Shown: positions 42,189 through 50,332 of the stretch, piece by piece
Layout of the letters: each line of letters starts with the position of its first letter
Position numbering within the stretch: position 1 is the first letter of the stretch
Assembly: GCA_046346665.1 (NCBI GenBank)
Contig: JAXMHQ010000031.1
Span: forward strand, 1 to 62,219
Reading direction: 5' to 3'
Source of the DNA: JAXMHQ01 sp046346665
GTDB lineage: Bacteria; Verrucomicrobiota; Verrucomicrobiia; Limisphaerales; JAXMHQ01
DNA length: 62,219 nucleotides
Position numbers and translations under genes: made by a program
Notes under the pieces: model-generated
What the model saw: only the letters and a program-made list of their open reading frames with translations
The model's database searches: none
Told to the model about the DNA's origin: nothing

Positions 42189-42205
42189 AGTTTCTTTCTT
42201 GGAGG

Positions 42206-42306
42206 AGTTGAAGGGTTGAAGGGTTAAACGGTTAAAAGGGGCGGGCGCGCTGCGAACCTTTTAACTGTTTAACCCTTCAGCCATTCAACTGTTTAACGGT
42301 TCAACT
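42206..42306. repeat. Palindromic element R4 (GTTGAA/GTTAAA arms, 13-bp GC core)
   Basis: The left arm (42206-42239, GTTGAAGGGTTAAACGGTTA within it) and right arm (42255-42306) are inverted and built of GGTTGAA and GGTTAAA words. The core GGGCGCGCTGCGA (42243-42255) is identical to that at 59261-59273. It follows the stop of the LuxR gene and may terminate its transcript. Confidence 0.85.
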
Positions 42307-43639
42307 ATTTCTGAAGAAACTTGACGACCGCCTCGGTGCGGGTGTGGACGTTGAGTTTTTCGAAGATGCTTTTGGCGTGGCCGTGCACGGTCCAGATGCT
42401 GATGCCGAGGGAGTCGGCGATTTCCTTGGCGAGGTAGCCTTTGGCGAGCAGGGCGAGGATTTCGTGTTCGCGCGGGGTGAGTTTGGCCATTTCCAGGAGG
42501 GAGGGTCCGACGGGCATGGCTTCGACCAGTTTTTGGAAGTATTCCCGGATGCAGGTGGCGATGAGTTCGCGGGTGAGTGGGGCGGAGGTGGACGCGATGG
42601 GATCGAAGATGCGGAAGTTCGGGGTTCGGCGGAGCATGTAGCCGGCGGAGCCGCCGGGGGTGGATTTGAACATGATATCGCTGTCTTCGAAAACGGAGTA
42701 GAGGAGTCCGACGAGTCCGGGCCGGGTCTGGCGGAGTTCCTGGAGGCAGGCGGAGCCGGGCTGGTTGGGGAGTGAGTAATTGGCGAGGACGAGGTCGATG
42801 TTGTATTTGGCGATATCGCGGAGGGCCTCGGCCGTGCCCGCGTGGACTGCCCGGCACCGGAACCCGGGCTGGTTGTTGACGCACGAGGCCAGCGCCAGGC
42901 GGATGCCCTCGTCCGGCTCGATCACCACGATATTTCGAGACGTGCCCGCCGCCTCGACATCGCCCGCAGCCGGCCGCGCGTCGCCATCCTTCCAGGTGTG
43001 AATGGTTGTGTAAGTCCACGCCAGGGGATCGTCCAGCCAGCGGAACGCGAGGGTGAGTTCGCGGGAATATTTCTGGTTCGCGATGAGCCAGCCCTGGCCG
43101 GTGACGCAGCGGTGGATGCGCAGGGCGGCGGCGGCGGCGGCGGATTCGTTCAACGTCCGGAGCGGGAAGTAGCGGTTGATGCCGCCATGCTCGATGCGCA
43201 CGGAGAGTTCCGGCATCGCCCGCGGATCGGTCTGCCGCGGGTAGGGCCGGTAGATCAGGCGCCGTTTCCAGCTGTCGAGGTCGAGATCGTTCCCCGCAGA
43301 GGCGGTCCCGCCGATGGGCCCGAGCTGGGATCGCAGCGTCACACGGCCCTGCCGCTGCGCGACCGCGTCCCACCCCTGCGTCGCAATGGTCTGGTAAAGC
43401 GAGCACGCCTCGGCCGCCGCCTGCGAGCGGTCGCTCGAACCCAATGAAAAAGTCTTCCGCTTTCCGAACAACTGGATCTTGACCGACCAGCCCCGGACCT
43501 TCACGCGCCGGCCCTTGTAAGTGAACGTGTTTCGAAACAGCCGCTCCGGCCAGTAATCGGGTTCCATCTTCGACGGCGGCGCTTCCCGGGCCGGCCGGAC
43601 TTCGGCGGGCCGGCGGAGCCTTGGACGTTTCTTGAACAT
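42305..43639 (-). CDS. LuxR-family regulator with degenerate receiver and duplicated N-terminal domain
   Basis: 444 aa. Residues about 38-97 and 143-192 are two copies of a small alpha/beta unit (WSVKIQLFGKRKTFSLGSSD ... TQGWDAVAQ; LSVRIEHGGINRYFPLRTLN ... GQGWLIANQ), like AP2 or integrase arm-binding folds. Residues 235-345 are receiver-like (NIVVIEPDEG, DLVLANYSLPNQPG, GSAGYMLRRTP), but Asn287 replaces the phospho-accepting Asp and Arg337 or 338 the conserved Lys. Residues 387-444 are a LuxR helix-turn-helix (LTPREHEILALLAKGYLAKE, TVHGHAKSIFEKL). It likely binds DNA without phosphorylation, perhaps sensing a ligand. Met at 43639 was chosen because upstream codons overlap a palindrome. It is divergent from the GH172-rbsA-fucP cluster, a plausible target. 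Confidence 0.8.
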   Translation of the reverse strand: MFKKRPRLRRPAEVRPAREAPPSKMEPDYWPERLFRNTFTYKGRRVKVRGWSVKIQLFGKRKTFSLGSSDRSQAAAEACSLYQTIATQGWDAVAQRQGRVTLRSQLGPIGGTASAGNDLDLDSWKRRLIYRPYPRQTDPRAMPELSVRIEHGGINRYFPLRTLNESAAAAAALRIHRCVTGQGWLIANQKYSRELTLAFRWLDDPLAWTYTTIHTWKDGDARPAAGDVEAAGTSRNIVVIEPDEGIRLALASCVNNQPGFRCRAVHAGTAEALRDIAKYNIDLVLANYSLPNQPGSACLQELRQTRPGLVGLLYSVFEDSDIMFKSTPGGSAGYMLRRTPNFRIFDPIASTSAPLTRELIATCIREYFQKLVEAMPVGPSLLEMAKLTPREHEILALLAKGYLAKEIADSLGISIWTVHGHAKSIFEKLNVHTRTEAVVKFLQK

Positions 43640-43691
43640 GGATCTTTTATACCGCGTCCGCCGCGGTTCGGCAAGTGTTTGGGGGAGCATC

Positions 43692-43776
43692 CAACATTGA
43701 ACATTCAACCGCTTTCGTCCTGGCGATGGGCAGGGTCCAGTTTTCGGTGCCTGAGGTTGAATGTTCAGCCTTGTTG
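43692..43776. repeat. Inverted repeat of ATTGAACATTCAAC words (family R6)
   Basis: CAACATTGAACATTCAACC (43692-43710) faces GGTTGAATGTTCAGCCTTG (43755 on) with a 44-bp spacer. The words resemble the outer arms of the perfect palindrome at 32929-32991 (ATGTTGAATG). It lies in the 265-bp divergent gap between the LuxR and GH172 genes. Confidence 0.7.
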
Positions 43777-43904
43777 CCGGCCCACGATTCCCGGCCGGTT
43801 CACTCCCTACAACTGGGTATGGCACTTCGACGCCCGCCCCGCCACCCTGCTGTCCGAATCGCCGGCAACTCCAACCAGGGCGCCGGCATGCCGTGCACGG
43901 GATT

Positions 43905-45416
43905 ATGAGATCGCCACTTTTTCCACTCCTCCTCGCCGCCGCCTGCGCCGCGTCCGCATCCGCCCAGGATTTCAGCCTCTTCGGCCTGGACCAGGCCCGC
44001 AACTTCGAGTCGCGCCGCGTGTCGTCGTCCGACGCCGACTGGCGGAACGGGAACAACGACGCGCGCCCCATCAAGCCGGGCGGCACACTGACGCTCGCCG
44101 AACTCGACGGCCCCGGCCGCATCGTTCATTTCTGGTGCACCGTCGCCCAGAACGATCCCTTTTACTCCTGCAAACTCACCCTGCGCATGTACTGGGACGG
44201 CGAGGAGCATCCCAGCGTGGAATGTCCGCTCGGCGATTTCTTCGGTATCGGGTTCGGACTTGACCGGCCCTTTACGTCGCTCCCCATCCGCGTCAGTTCC
44301 GAGGGGCGCGGCCGCAATTGTTACTGGCCGATGCCGTTCCGGAAAAAGGCCCGGATCACGGTGACGAACGAGAGCGACCGCATGTGCGACTGTTTCTACT
44401 ACTACGTCGACTGGCAGAAATACGCGTCGCTCCCGGACGACACGCTGTATTTCCACGCGGCGTACCGGCAGGAATTCCCGTGCGTCATGGGGCGGAACTA
44501 CCTGATTGCGGACATCGAGGGTCGCGGCCAGTACGTGGGGACGGTGCAGAGCGTGATGCTGGTGTCGCCGGGTTGGTTTGGCGAGGGGGACGATTTCTTT
44601 TTCATCGACGGCGAGAAGGAACCGAGCCTGAGGGGCACGGGGACGGAGGATTATTTCTGCGACGGCTGGGGCTTCCGGGAGCAGGCCGGGCCGTTTTACG
44701 GGACGCCGTTGTGGGAAGGCTTCGGGACCGGCAACCGCGGCAGCGCCTACCGGTTTCACGTGCCCGATCCCATCACGTTCCGGAAATCCCTGCGCGTCGA
44801 AATCGAACACAAGGGTTCCCAGGAATTCCCCGACGGCAAAGGCAGCGGCTTCATTGAGCGCGACGACCTGATGTCGAGCGTGGCGTTCTGGTACCAGACC
44901 GAGCCGCACAAGCCCTGGCCGGCGTTGCCCGCGGGCGCGGACCGGGTTCCGTTCCGGGAAAAAATCGTGGTGAAAGGGCATGAAAAGGTCGCATCGGCGC
45001 AGCATGCGGATTACCCGATTGAAACCCAGAATTTCCAGGGAGCGACGGACGGCAAGCAGATGGTGCTGCGTCCCAAGGACGGGCATGGCTGGCTGGAGAT
45101 TGCGTTCGAGGTGCCGGAGGACCAGTCCGGGGAGTTGATCGCCAAGATGTGTCACTCGTACGATTACGGGAATTACCGCGTGCTGCTGGACGGAACCCAG
45201 GTGGCGCGGCTGAATTTGTACGATTCCATTGCGCGCACGGCGGAGGACAAGCTGGGCCGGCAGACATTGAAAGCCGGGAAACACACGCTTCGATTCGAAT
45301 GCACCGGGAAATCCCCGCAATCCGACGGTTACTTCATCGGCTTCGACGCTTTGGCGTTCCGCGTCCCGGTTTACAGCCGCGCCCCGTCCGTCGACCTGCG
45401 GACGCTCCAGAAATGA
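43905..45416 (+). CDS. Secreted GH172 (DUF2961) family protein with C-terminal jelly-roll
   Basis: 503 aa. The signal peptide MRSPLFPLLLAAACAASASA is followed by the DUF2961 core (about 25-355): GGTLTLAELDGPGRIVHFWC, CPLGDFFGIGFG, WPMPFRKKARITVTNES and SLRGTGTEDYFCDGWGF with the conserved acidic pair. The last 100 residues (GHGWLEIAFEVPEDQSGELI and following) are a beta-sandwich not present in the shorter paralogue at 17454. GH172 members act on alpha-D-fructofuranosides or D-arabinofuranosides. The Met at 43905 starts a clean signal; upstream in-frame codons lie in repeat sequence. It leads a plus-strand cluster with rbsA-like, fucP-like and DUF6786-like genes. Confidence 0.85.
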   Translation: MRSPLFPLLLAAACAASASAQDFSLFGLDQARNFESRRVSSSDADWRNGNNDARPIKPGGTLTLAELDGPGRIVHFWCTVAQNDPFYSCKLTLRMYWDGEEHPSVECPLGDFFGIGFGLDRPFTSLPIRVSSEGRGRNCYWPMPFRKKARITVTNESDRMCDCFYYYVDWQKYASLPDDTLYFHAAYRQEFPCVMGRNYLIADIEGRGQYVGTVQSVMLVSPGWFGEGDDFFFIDGEKEPSLRGTGTEDYFCDGWGFREQAGPFYGTPLWEGFGTGNRGSAYRFHVPDPITFRKSLRVEIEHKGSQEFPDGKGSGFIERDDLMSSVAFWYQTEPHKPWPALPAGADRVPFREKIVVKGHEKVASAQHADYPIETQNFQGATDGKQMVLRPKDGHGWLEIAFEVPEDQSGELIAKMCHSYDYGNYRVLLDGTQVARLNLYDSIARTAEDKLGRQTLKAGKHTLRFECTGKSPQSDGYFIGFDALAFRVPVYSRAPSVDLRTLQK

Positions 45417-45510
45417 GCGGCTGCGTGCACACGAAGATTTGGCTGGCGGGGCGGCCGCCGTCACGGGAGAATCCGGCCGCCGCCGAACCCATGAACTCAA
45501 GTCCTAACGC

Positions 45511-47055
45511 ATGAGCACCGCCCAGCGCCAGACTCGGCCCCCGACGCCGGCCCTGCCGCTGGTCCGCATGAGCGGCATCACGAAATCCTTCGGCGGCCAG
45601 CCTGTGCTGCAGGAAGTGCAGTTCGAAATCCGGGCCGGCGAAGTCCACGTGCTGGCCGGTGAAAACGGGGCCGGCAAGAGCACGTTGATCCGCATTCTGG
45701 CGGGCATCTACACCGATTTCGAAGGGCGCCTGGAGATGGACGGGCTCGAGATTCGGCCCCGAACCCCGCTGGAAGCCACCGCGCTCGGCGTGGCGGTGAT
45801 TCACCAGGAGTTGTCCCTGATCGGCCCGCTGAGTGTCGCGGAAAACATCTGCCTGGGCCGCACCCCGTCGCGCGCCGGCTGGGTTCGCACCGAAAGGCAG
45901 GAGGCCGAGGCGTTGCGATTGACCCGCGAGCTCGGGCTCGACGTGGATGTCCGGCGGCCTGTGGAGGAATTTCCCATCGCCATCCAGCAGCAGATTGAAA
46001 TTGCAAAGGCGCTGAGTCAAAACGCCCGGGTCGTCGTCATGGACGAACCCACCAGCGCGCTCAACGCGCCCCAGGTGGACAAGCTCTTCGCGATCATCGA
46101 ATCGCTCAAGGCCCGCGGCTGCGGCGTTGTTTACATCACCCACAAACTGGAGGAGATCGATCGCATCGCGGACCGGATCACGGTCATCCGGGACGGGCGC
46201 TGGATCGGCACCGCGCCGGCCCGCGAGCTGCCTCGGGCGCGGTTCATCGAATGGATGGTCGGGCGCGAGTTAGGCGAGCAATTCCCCCGGCACACTTCGC
46301 GGCCGGGCGCCGAGCGGTTGAGGCTGGAGCGATTCAGTGTTCCTCCCGCGGTTCGCGAAGTCTCGCTGCAGGTTCGCGCCGGCGAAATCGTCGGGCTCGC
46401 GGGATTGCAGGGCTCCGGCGCGACGGAGTTGTTGCTCGGATTGTTTGGCGCCTGCGGCGGGGCGGCCGGCGGATCCGCACGGCTGGATGGAAAGGAAATC
46501 GCGTTCGAGACGCCGCGTGATGCGATTGAATCCGGCGTGGCGCTGCTGACGAACGATCGGAAGGGGACGGGCCTGGTATTGCCCATGTCGATTGTGGCGA
46601 ACTCGACCCTGGCGGGTTTGCGGGGTTTGTCGGATTGGGGCTGGCGGCGTCCCGCGCGCGAGCGGGCGGCCGCGGAACAAATCGCCGGCCTGTTGCGCCT
46701 CCGTGCCGCGTCGCTGGATGCGCCGGTCGCCACGCTTTCCGGCGGCAACCAGCAGAAGGTTGCCCTTGCCAAGTGCCTCCAGACCCGGCCGCGGCTGCTG
46801 TTGCTGGACGAGCCGACGCGCGGCATTGACGTCGCCGCGAAGCATGAAATTTACGAGCAGATGGGCCGCTGGACCGCCGAAGGAATCGCCATTTTGCTGA
46901 TCACCTCCGAAATGCCCGAACTGCTGAACCTGAGTGACCGGATCGTGGTGTTGCATCGCGGCCGGGTGACCGCCGAATTCGGCCGGGGCGAAGCCTCGCA
47001 GGAGGCGATCCTGGCGGCCGCGATGGGCCAGGCGGCGGCGCATTCCGGGAATTGA
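45511..47055 (+). CDS. Ribose-type sugar ABC transporter ATP-binding protein (RbsA/MglA family)
   Basis: 514 aa with two ATPase halves. The first has Walker A GENGAGKST (residues 50-58), Q-loop VIHQELSLI, a family-typical degenerate signature FPIAIQQQIEIAKAL and Walker B VVVMDEPTSAL. The second has the usual degenerate Walker A GLQGSGATE, signature LSGGNQQKVALAKCL and Walker B LLLLDEPTRGID. RbsA proteins power RbsC permeases, yet no permease or binding protein is adjacent; an MFS symporter follows after 9 bp. The best partner in the window is the permease/lipoprotein pair at 13778-15708, some 30 kb away on the other strand. Confidence 0.92.
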   Translation: MSTAQRQTRPPTPALPLVRMSGITKSFGGQPVLQEVQFEIRAGEVHVLAGENGAGKSTLIRILAGIYTDFEGRLEMDGLEIRPRTPLEATALGVAVIHQELSLIGPLSVAENICLGRTPSRAGWVRTERQEAEALRLTRELGLDVDVRRPVEEFPIAIQQQIEIAKALSQNARVVVMDEPTSALNAPQVDKLFAIIESLKARGCGVVYITHKLEEIDRIADRITVIRDGRWIGTAPARELPRARFIEWMVGRELGEQFPRHTSRPGAERLRLERFSVPPAVREVSLQVRAGEIVGLAGLQGSGATELLLGLFGACGGAAGGSARLDGKEIAFETPRDAIESGVALLTNDRKGTGLVLPMSIVANSTLAGLRGLSDWGWRRPARERAAAEQIAGLLRLRAASLDAPVATLSGGNQQKVALAKCLQTRPRLLLLDEPTRGIDVAAKHEIYEQMGRWTAEGIAILLITSEMPELLNLSDRIVVLHRGRVTAEFGRGEASQEAILAAAMGQAAAHSGN

Positions 47056-47064
47056 ATTTAAATC

Positions 47065-48687
47065 ATGAGCACTGAAAAAAAGAGCATGTTCGTCACGGAC
47101 GACGGCAAGAACCTCGTCTTCACGTTCACCATTGTCAGCTCCCTGTTCCTGCTGTGGGGATTCTGCAACGGGATGATCGACGTGATGGACCGGCATTTTC
47201 AGCAGACGTTGCATCTCACCCTGGCGCAATCGGCCTGGGTGCAGTTTGCGCATTGGATGGGATATTTCCTGATGTCGCTGCCGGCGGGCTGGCTGGCGAT
47301 CCGGCTGGGTTACAAGGGCGGCATCATCGCCGGCCTGCTGATGGTCGGCGCGGGCGGGTTCTGGTTCATTCCCGCGACGCACATCGCCTCGTTCTGGGCG
47401 TTCCTGCTGGGCGTGTGCGTCATCGCGTCGGGCCTGACCTTTTTGGAAACGGTGGCGAATCCCTACACGACGGTGCTCGGCCCGAAGGAATTCGCCGCCA
47501 CGCGGATCAACCTGGCGCAGTCCTGCAACGGCGTCGGCTGGGTGTTCGGGCCGATTGCGGGCGGGATGTTTTTCTATGGCAAAGACGCGGCCGGCCAGGA
47601 CACGGGCAGCCAGACGATCTGGATTCCGTATGCGGGGGTGGGGGTGGTGGTGCTGCTGCTCGCGGTGATCTTTTATTTCGCCAACGTGCCGGACATCAAG
47701 ACCGAGGATGAATATCACCTGGACGACCCGGATTCCGGCAAGGCGGCGGCGCCGCGCGATGTGAATTACGGGCTGGTGTACGCATTGATCCTGGGGAACA
47801 TCGCGGCGTTGCTGTGTGTCTTCGGGATGATTGCGTGGCTGGTTCTCGGGGCGGCCGGGGCGGGGCCCGCGATGGCCCGTCTGGCTTCGGCGCTGCCGCA
47901 CTTTGGGGCGTCGCCGCTTTCCGAGGAGGCGGGCATGCTGACCGTGCTGGGCTGGGCGGGCGTCGTGATCCTGGCGCTCATCGCCGCCATCCTGTTCCCC
48001 ATGGTGAAACGCATTTCCCATCACAGCATCTGGTCGCACGAACATTTTTCCGGCGCGACGCTGACGCAATTTTTCTACGTCGCGGCGCAGTCGGGCATTT
48101 TCAGTTTCCTGATCAACTACATGATCGCCGAGCCGCCGGGGCTTCCGGGGTCGTGGGGTTCGGGCTTTTTCGGCCGGTGGCTGGAGACGGGCAAGGACGG
48201 GCTGCTGCACATCTCGAACCAGGGCGCGTCCGGGCTGGCGTCGGTGGGTTTCCTGTTTTTCCTGGCCGGCCGCGGCACAGGCGCCGCGCTGTTGCGGAAG
48301 ATTTCCGCGCACCGGATGCTGGGCTTCTACGGCCTGCTGAACGTGGGGCTCACGTTCCTGGTGTTCCTGAAACTCGGCTGGCTCTCGGTGATTTGCGTGT
48401 TCCTGAGTTATTTCTTCATGTCCATCATGTTCCCGACGATCTTCGCCCTCGGCATCTTCGGCCTCGGCGTCCGCGCCAAGCGCGCGTCGTCCTACATCGT
48501 GATGGGCATCGTCGGCGGCGCGCTGCTGCCGAAGCTCATGGGCGCCATCGCCGACAAGCACGACATGTCCACCGGCTTCATTGTGCCGATGGTGTGCTTC
48601 ATCTTCATTGCGCTTTACGGCTATTGCTGGCCGATGCTGAGCCGGGCGAAATCGCTGCACGGCGCCGGGCCGCTGCGCGGCCACTGA
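47065..48687 (+). CDS. FucP-family MFS sugar:H+ symporter
   Basis: 540 aa, longer than typical FucP (about 440), with 12 or more membrane segments. FLLWGFCNGMIDVMDRHFQQ is the N-terminal signature of the fucose/galactose/glucose:H+ symporter group, and LETVANPYTTVLGPKEFAATRIN is its second motif. Extra length comes from a loop (about 215-235) and a longer central part (240-330). It probably imports the monosaccharide released by GH172 or GH51. It begins 9 bp after the rbsA-like gene. Confidence 0.85.
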   Translation: MSTEKKSMFVTDDGKNLVFTFTIVSSLFLLWGFCNGMIDVMDRHFQQTLHLTLAQSAWVQFAHWMGYFLMSLPAGWLAIRLGYKGGIIAGLLMVGAGGFWFIPATHIASFWAFLLGVCVIASGLTFLETVANPYTTVLGPKEFAATRINLAQSCNGVGWVFGPIAGGMFFYGKDAAGQDTGSQTIWIPYAGVGVVVLLLAVIFYFANVPDIKTEDEYHLDDPDSGKAAAPRDVNYGLVYALILGNIAALLCVFGMIAWLVLGAAGAGPAMARLASALPHFGASPLSEEAGMLTVLGWAGVVILALIAAILFPMVKRISHHSIWSHEHFSGATLTQFFYVAAQSGIFSFLINYMIAEPPGLPGSWGSGFFGRWLETGKDGLLHISNQGASGLASVGFLFFLAGRGTGAALLRKISAHRMLGFYGLLNVGLTFLVFLKLGWLSVICVFLSYFFMSIMFPTIFALGIFGLGVRAKRASSYIVMGIVGGALLPKLMGAIADKHDMSTGFIVPMVCFIFIALYGYCWPMLSRAKSLHGAGPLRGH

Positions 48688-48723
48688 CGGATTCATGACC
48701 GGAACTGAAACAAACAAACCTTT

Positions 48724-49938
48724 ATGAACAAGAACCTCGCTCTAACAATTCTTATGCTCACAGCCACCGCCGCTCCTTCCGGGGCCGGCGCCGCCAGCTT
48801 CGGCGACGATACGGCATTCCTCAAACAACACACCGATGTCCTCGTGCTCGGAGAGGGCGCGTCGAAAGTGGCCGTCGTGCCCGCCTGGCAGGGCCGCGTC
48901 ATGACCAGCACCGCCGGCTCCGACGCCGGGGCCAGCTTCGGCTGGATCAACCGCGAGCTGATTGCGTCTGGCAAAATCCTGCCGCACATGAACGCGTTCG
49001 GCGGCGAGGACCGGTTCTGGATGGGGCCCGAGGGCGGGCAGTTCTCGATCTTTTTTCCGAAAGGCGCGAAGTTCGAATTTGCGGACTGGCAAACGCCGGC
49101 CGTGTTCGACACGGTGCCCTACCGGGTTGCCGAAAAATCCGCCAGCCAGGCGACGTTCACGGCGGATTTCGGCCTGACGAACTACTCGGGCACCGAGTTC
49201 CAGGTGTCGGTCAAGCGCACCGTGCGGCTGCTCGACAGCGCGACGGCCTGGAAGAAGCTCGGCGTGGGTGCGAAGGAAGGCGTCAGCCTGGTGGCCTACG
49301 AAACCGACAACCAGATCCGCAACGCCGGCAAGCACGCCTGGGAAAAGCAGACCGGGCTGCTCTCGATCTGGATTCTCGGCATGTTCAATCCGTCGCCTTC
49401 CGCCACCATCGTGGCGCCGATCAAGGCCGGGCCTGAATCCGAGCTCGGGCCGAAGGTGACCTCGGATTATTTCGGGGCGATTCCGGCGGACCGTTTGAAG
49501 GTGGAGGACAACGTGGTTTACCTGTGTGCGGACGGCAAATACCGGAGCAAGATCGGTCTTAACCCGAAACGCAGCATGGCGGTGCTGGGCGCTTATGACG
49601 CGGACAACAAGGTGTTGACCATCGTGCAATTCACGCAGCCGGTCGGGGTGACGGACTACGTCAACTCGCTGTGGAAACTGCAGGAGCATCCCTTCGGCGG
49701 CGATGTCGCGAACAGTTACAACGACGGCCCGGCGACGCCCGGCGCGAAGCCCATGGGGCCGTTCTTCGAATTGGAATCCTCCTCGCCCGCCGCCGCGCTG
49801 GCGCCCGGCCAGAGCCTGGCGCATGTGCATCGCACGATTCACCTGAGCGGCCCCGAGCCCGCGCTGGACGCCGTCGCGCGCGCGACGCTGGGAGTGTCGC
49901 TGGCGGAGATCAAGTCGGCTTTCAAGAAGCACCCGTGA
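48724..49938 (+). CDS. Secreted DUF6786-like beta-sandwich protein of unknown function
   Basis: 404 aa. A signal peptide (about 4-23) precedes a beta-rich protein with MNAFGGEDRFWMGPEGGQFS, TVPYRVAEKSASQATFTADF, KQTGLLSIWILGMFNPSPSA and a C-terminal AHVHRTIHLSGPEPALDAVA. I link it tentatively to the DUF6786 family seen in Bacteroidota and Verrucomicrobiota; the fold resembles galactose mutarotase-like supersandwiches. A role as sugar epimerase or binding protein next to the GH172-FucP genes is inference. It starts 36 bp after the symporter gene. Confidence 0.55.
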   Translation: MNKNLALTILMLTATAAPSGAGAASFGDDTAFLKQHTDVLVLGEGASKVAVVPAWQGRVMTSTAGSDAGASFGWINRELIASGKILPHMNAFGGEDRFWMGPEGGQFSIFFPKGAKFEFADWQTPAVFDTVPYRVAEKSASQATFTADFGLTNYSGTEFQVSVKRTVRLLDSATAWKKLGVGAKEGVSLVAYETDNQIRNAGKHAWEKQTGLLSIWILGMFNPSPSATIVAPIKAGPESELGPKVTSDYFGAIPADRLKVEDNVVYLCADGKYRSKIGLNPKRSMAVLGAYDADNKVLTIVQFTQPVGVTDYVNSLWKLQEHPFGGDVANSYNDGPATPGAKPMGPFFELESSSPAAALAPGQSLAHVHRTIHLSGPEPALDAVARATLGVSLAEIKSAFKKHP

Positions 49939-50332
49939 GGGGGCTGGAAATTTGCGGGAATTAGAGGTTACGCCGGCGCGATTGGTCGCGACGCCCGGAT
50001 TTGATGCCGTCTGCAATGTCGGCACGATGGCAATCGATCCGGCCCGGAGGGTTCCGTGCGTCCCATCGGCCGGCGCAACCTCGTGATTGGGAAAGCTGAG
50101 GACGGTTGCTGAATGGTGCGCACGAGAGGACTTGAACCTCCAACCCTTGCGGGACCAGATCCTAAGTCTGGCGCGTCTGCCATTCCGCCACGTGCGCACG
50201 CGCGGGCTGCAGCTTATCCCGGGCTGTGACGAATCGCAATCCTCAGAAATGGGGCGGATGGGAGGGAGGGAATCCATGGAAATTCATTGCGCGCGGGGCC
50301 TGCCGGCGATTTAATGCCCTCACTTCGTTTTT
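49939..50332. other. 394-bp intergenic region holding a tRNA gene
   Basis: The region holds the minus-strand tRNA-Leu at 50114-50197. The remaining bases (49939-50113 and 50198-50332) show no gene or repeat I can name. Confidence 0.8.
50114..50197 (-). tRNA. tRNA-Leu (UAG anticodon)
   Basis: The acceptor stem GCGCACG pairs with CGTGCGC before discriminator A and an encoded CCA (50114-50116). The anticodon loop reads CTTAGGA, anticodon UAG. A short variable arm stem (CCCGCAAGGG) and the T arm GGAGGTTCAAGTCCTC fit a class II leucine tRNA. It lies alone, opposite to its neighbours. Confidence 0.97.

Noticed and set aside
46270..48717. 815-codon minus-strand frame opposite the rbsA-like and fucP-like genes
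   Set aside because: Composition is His/Arg/Pro/Gln-rich, typical of an antisense frame, and it spans two real genes.
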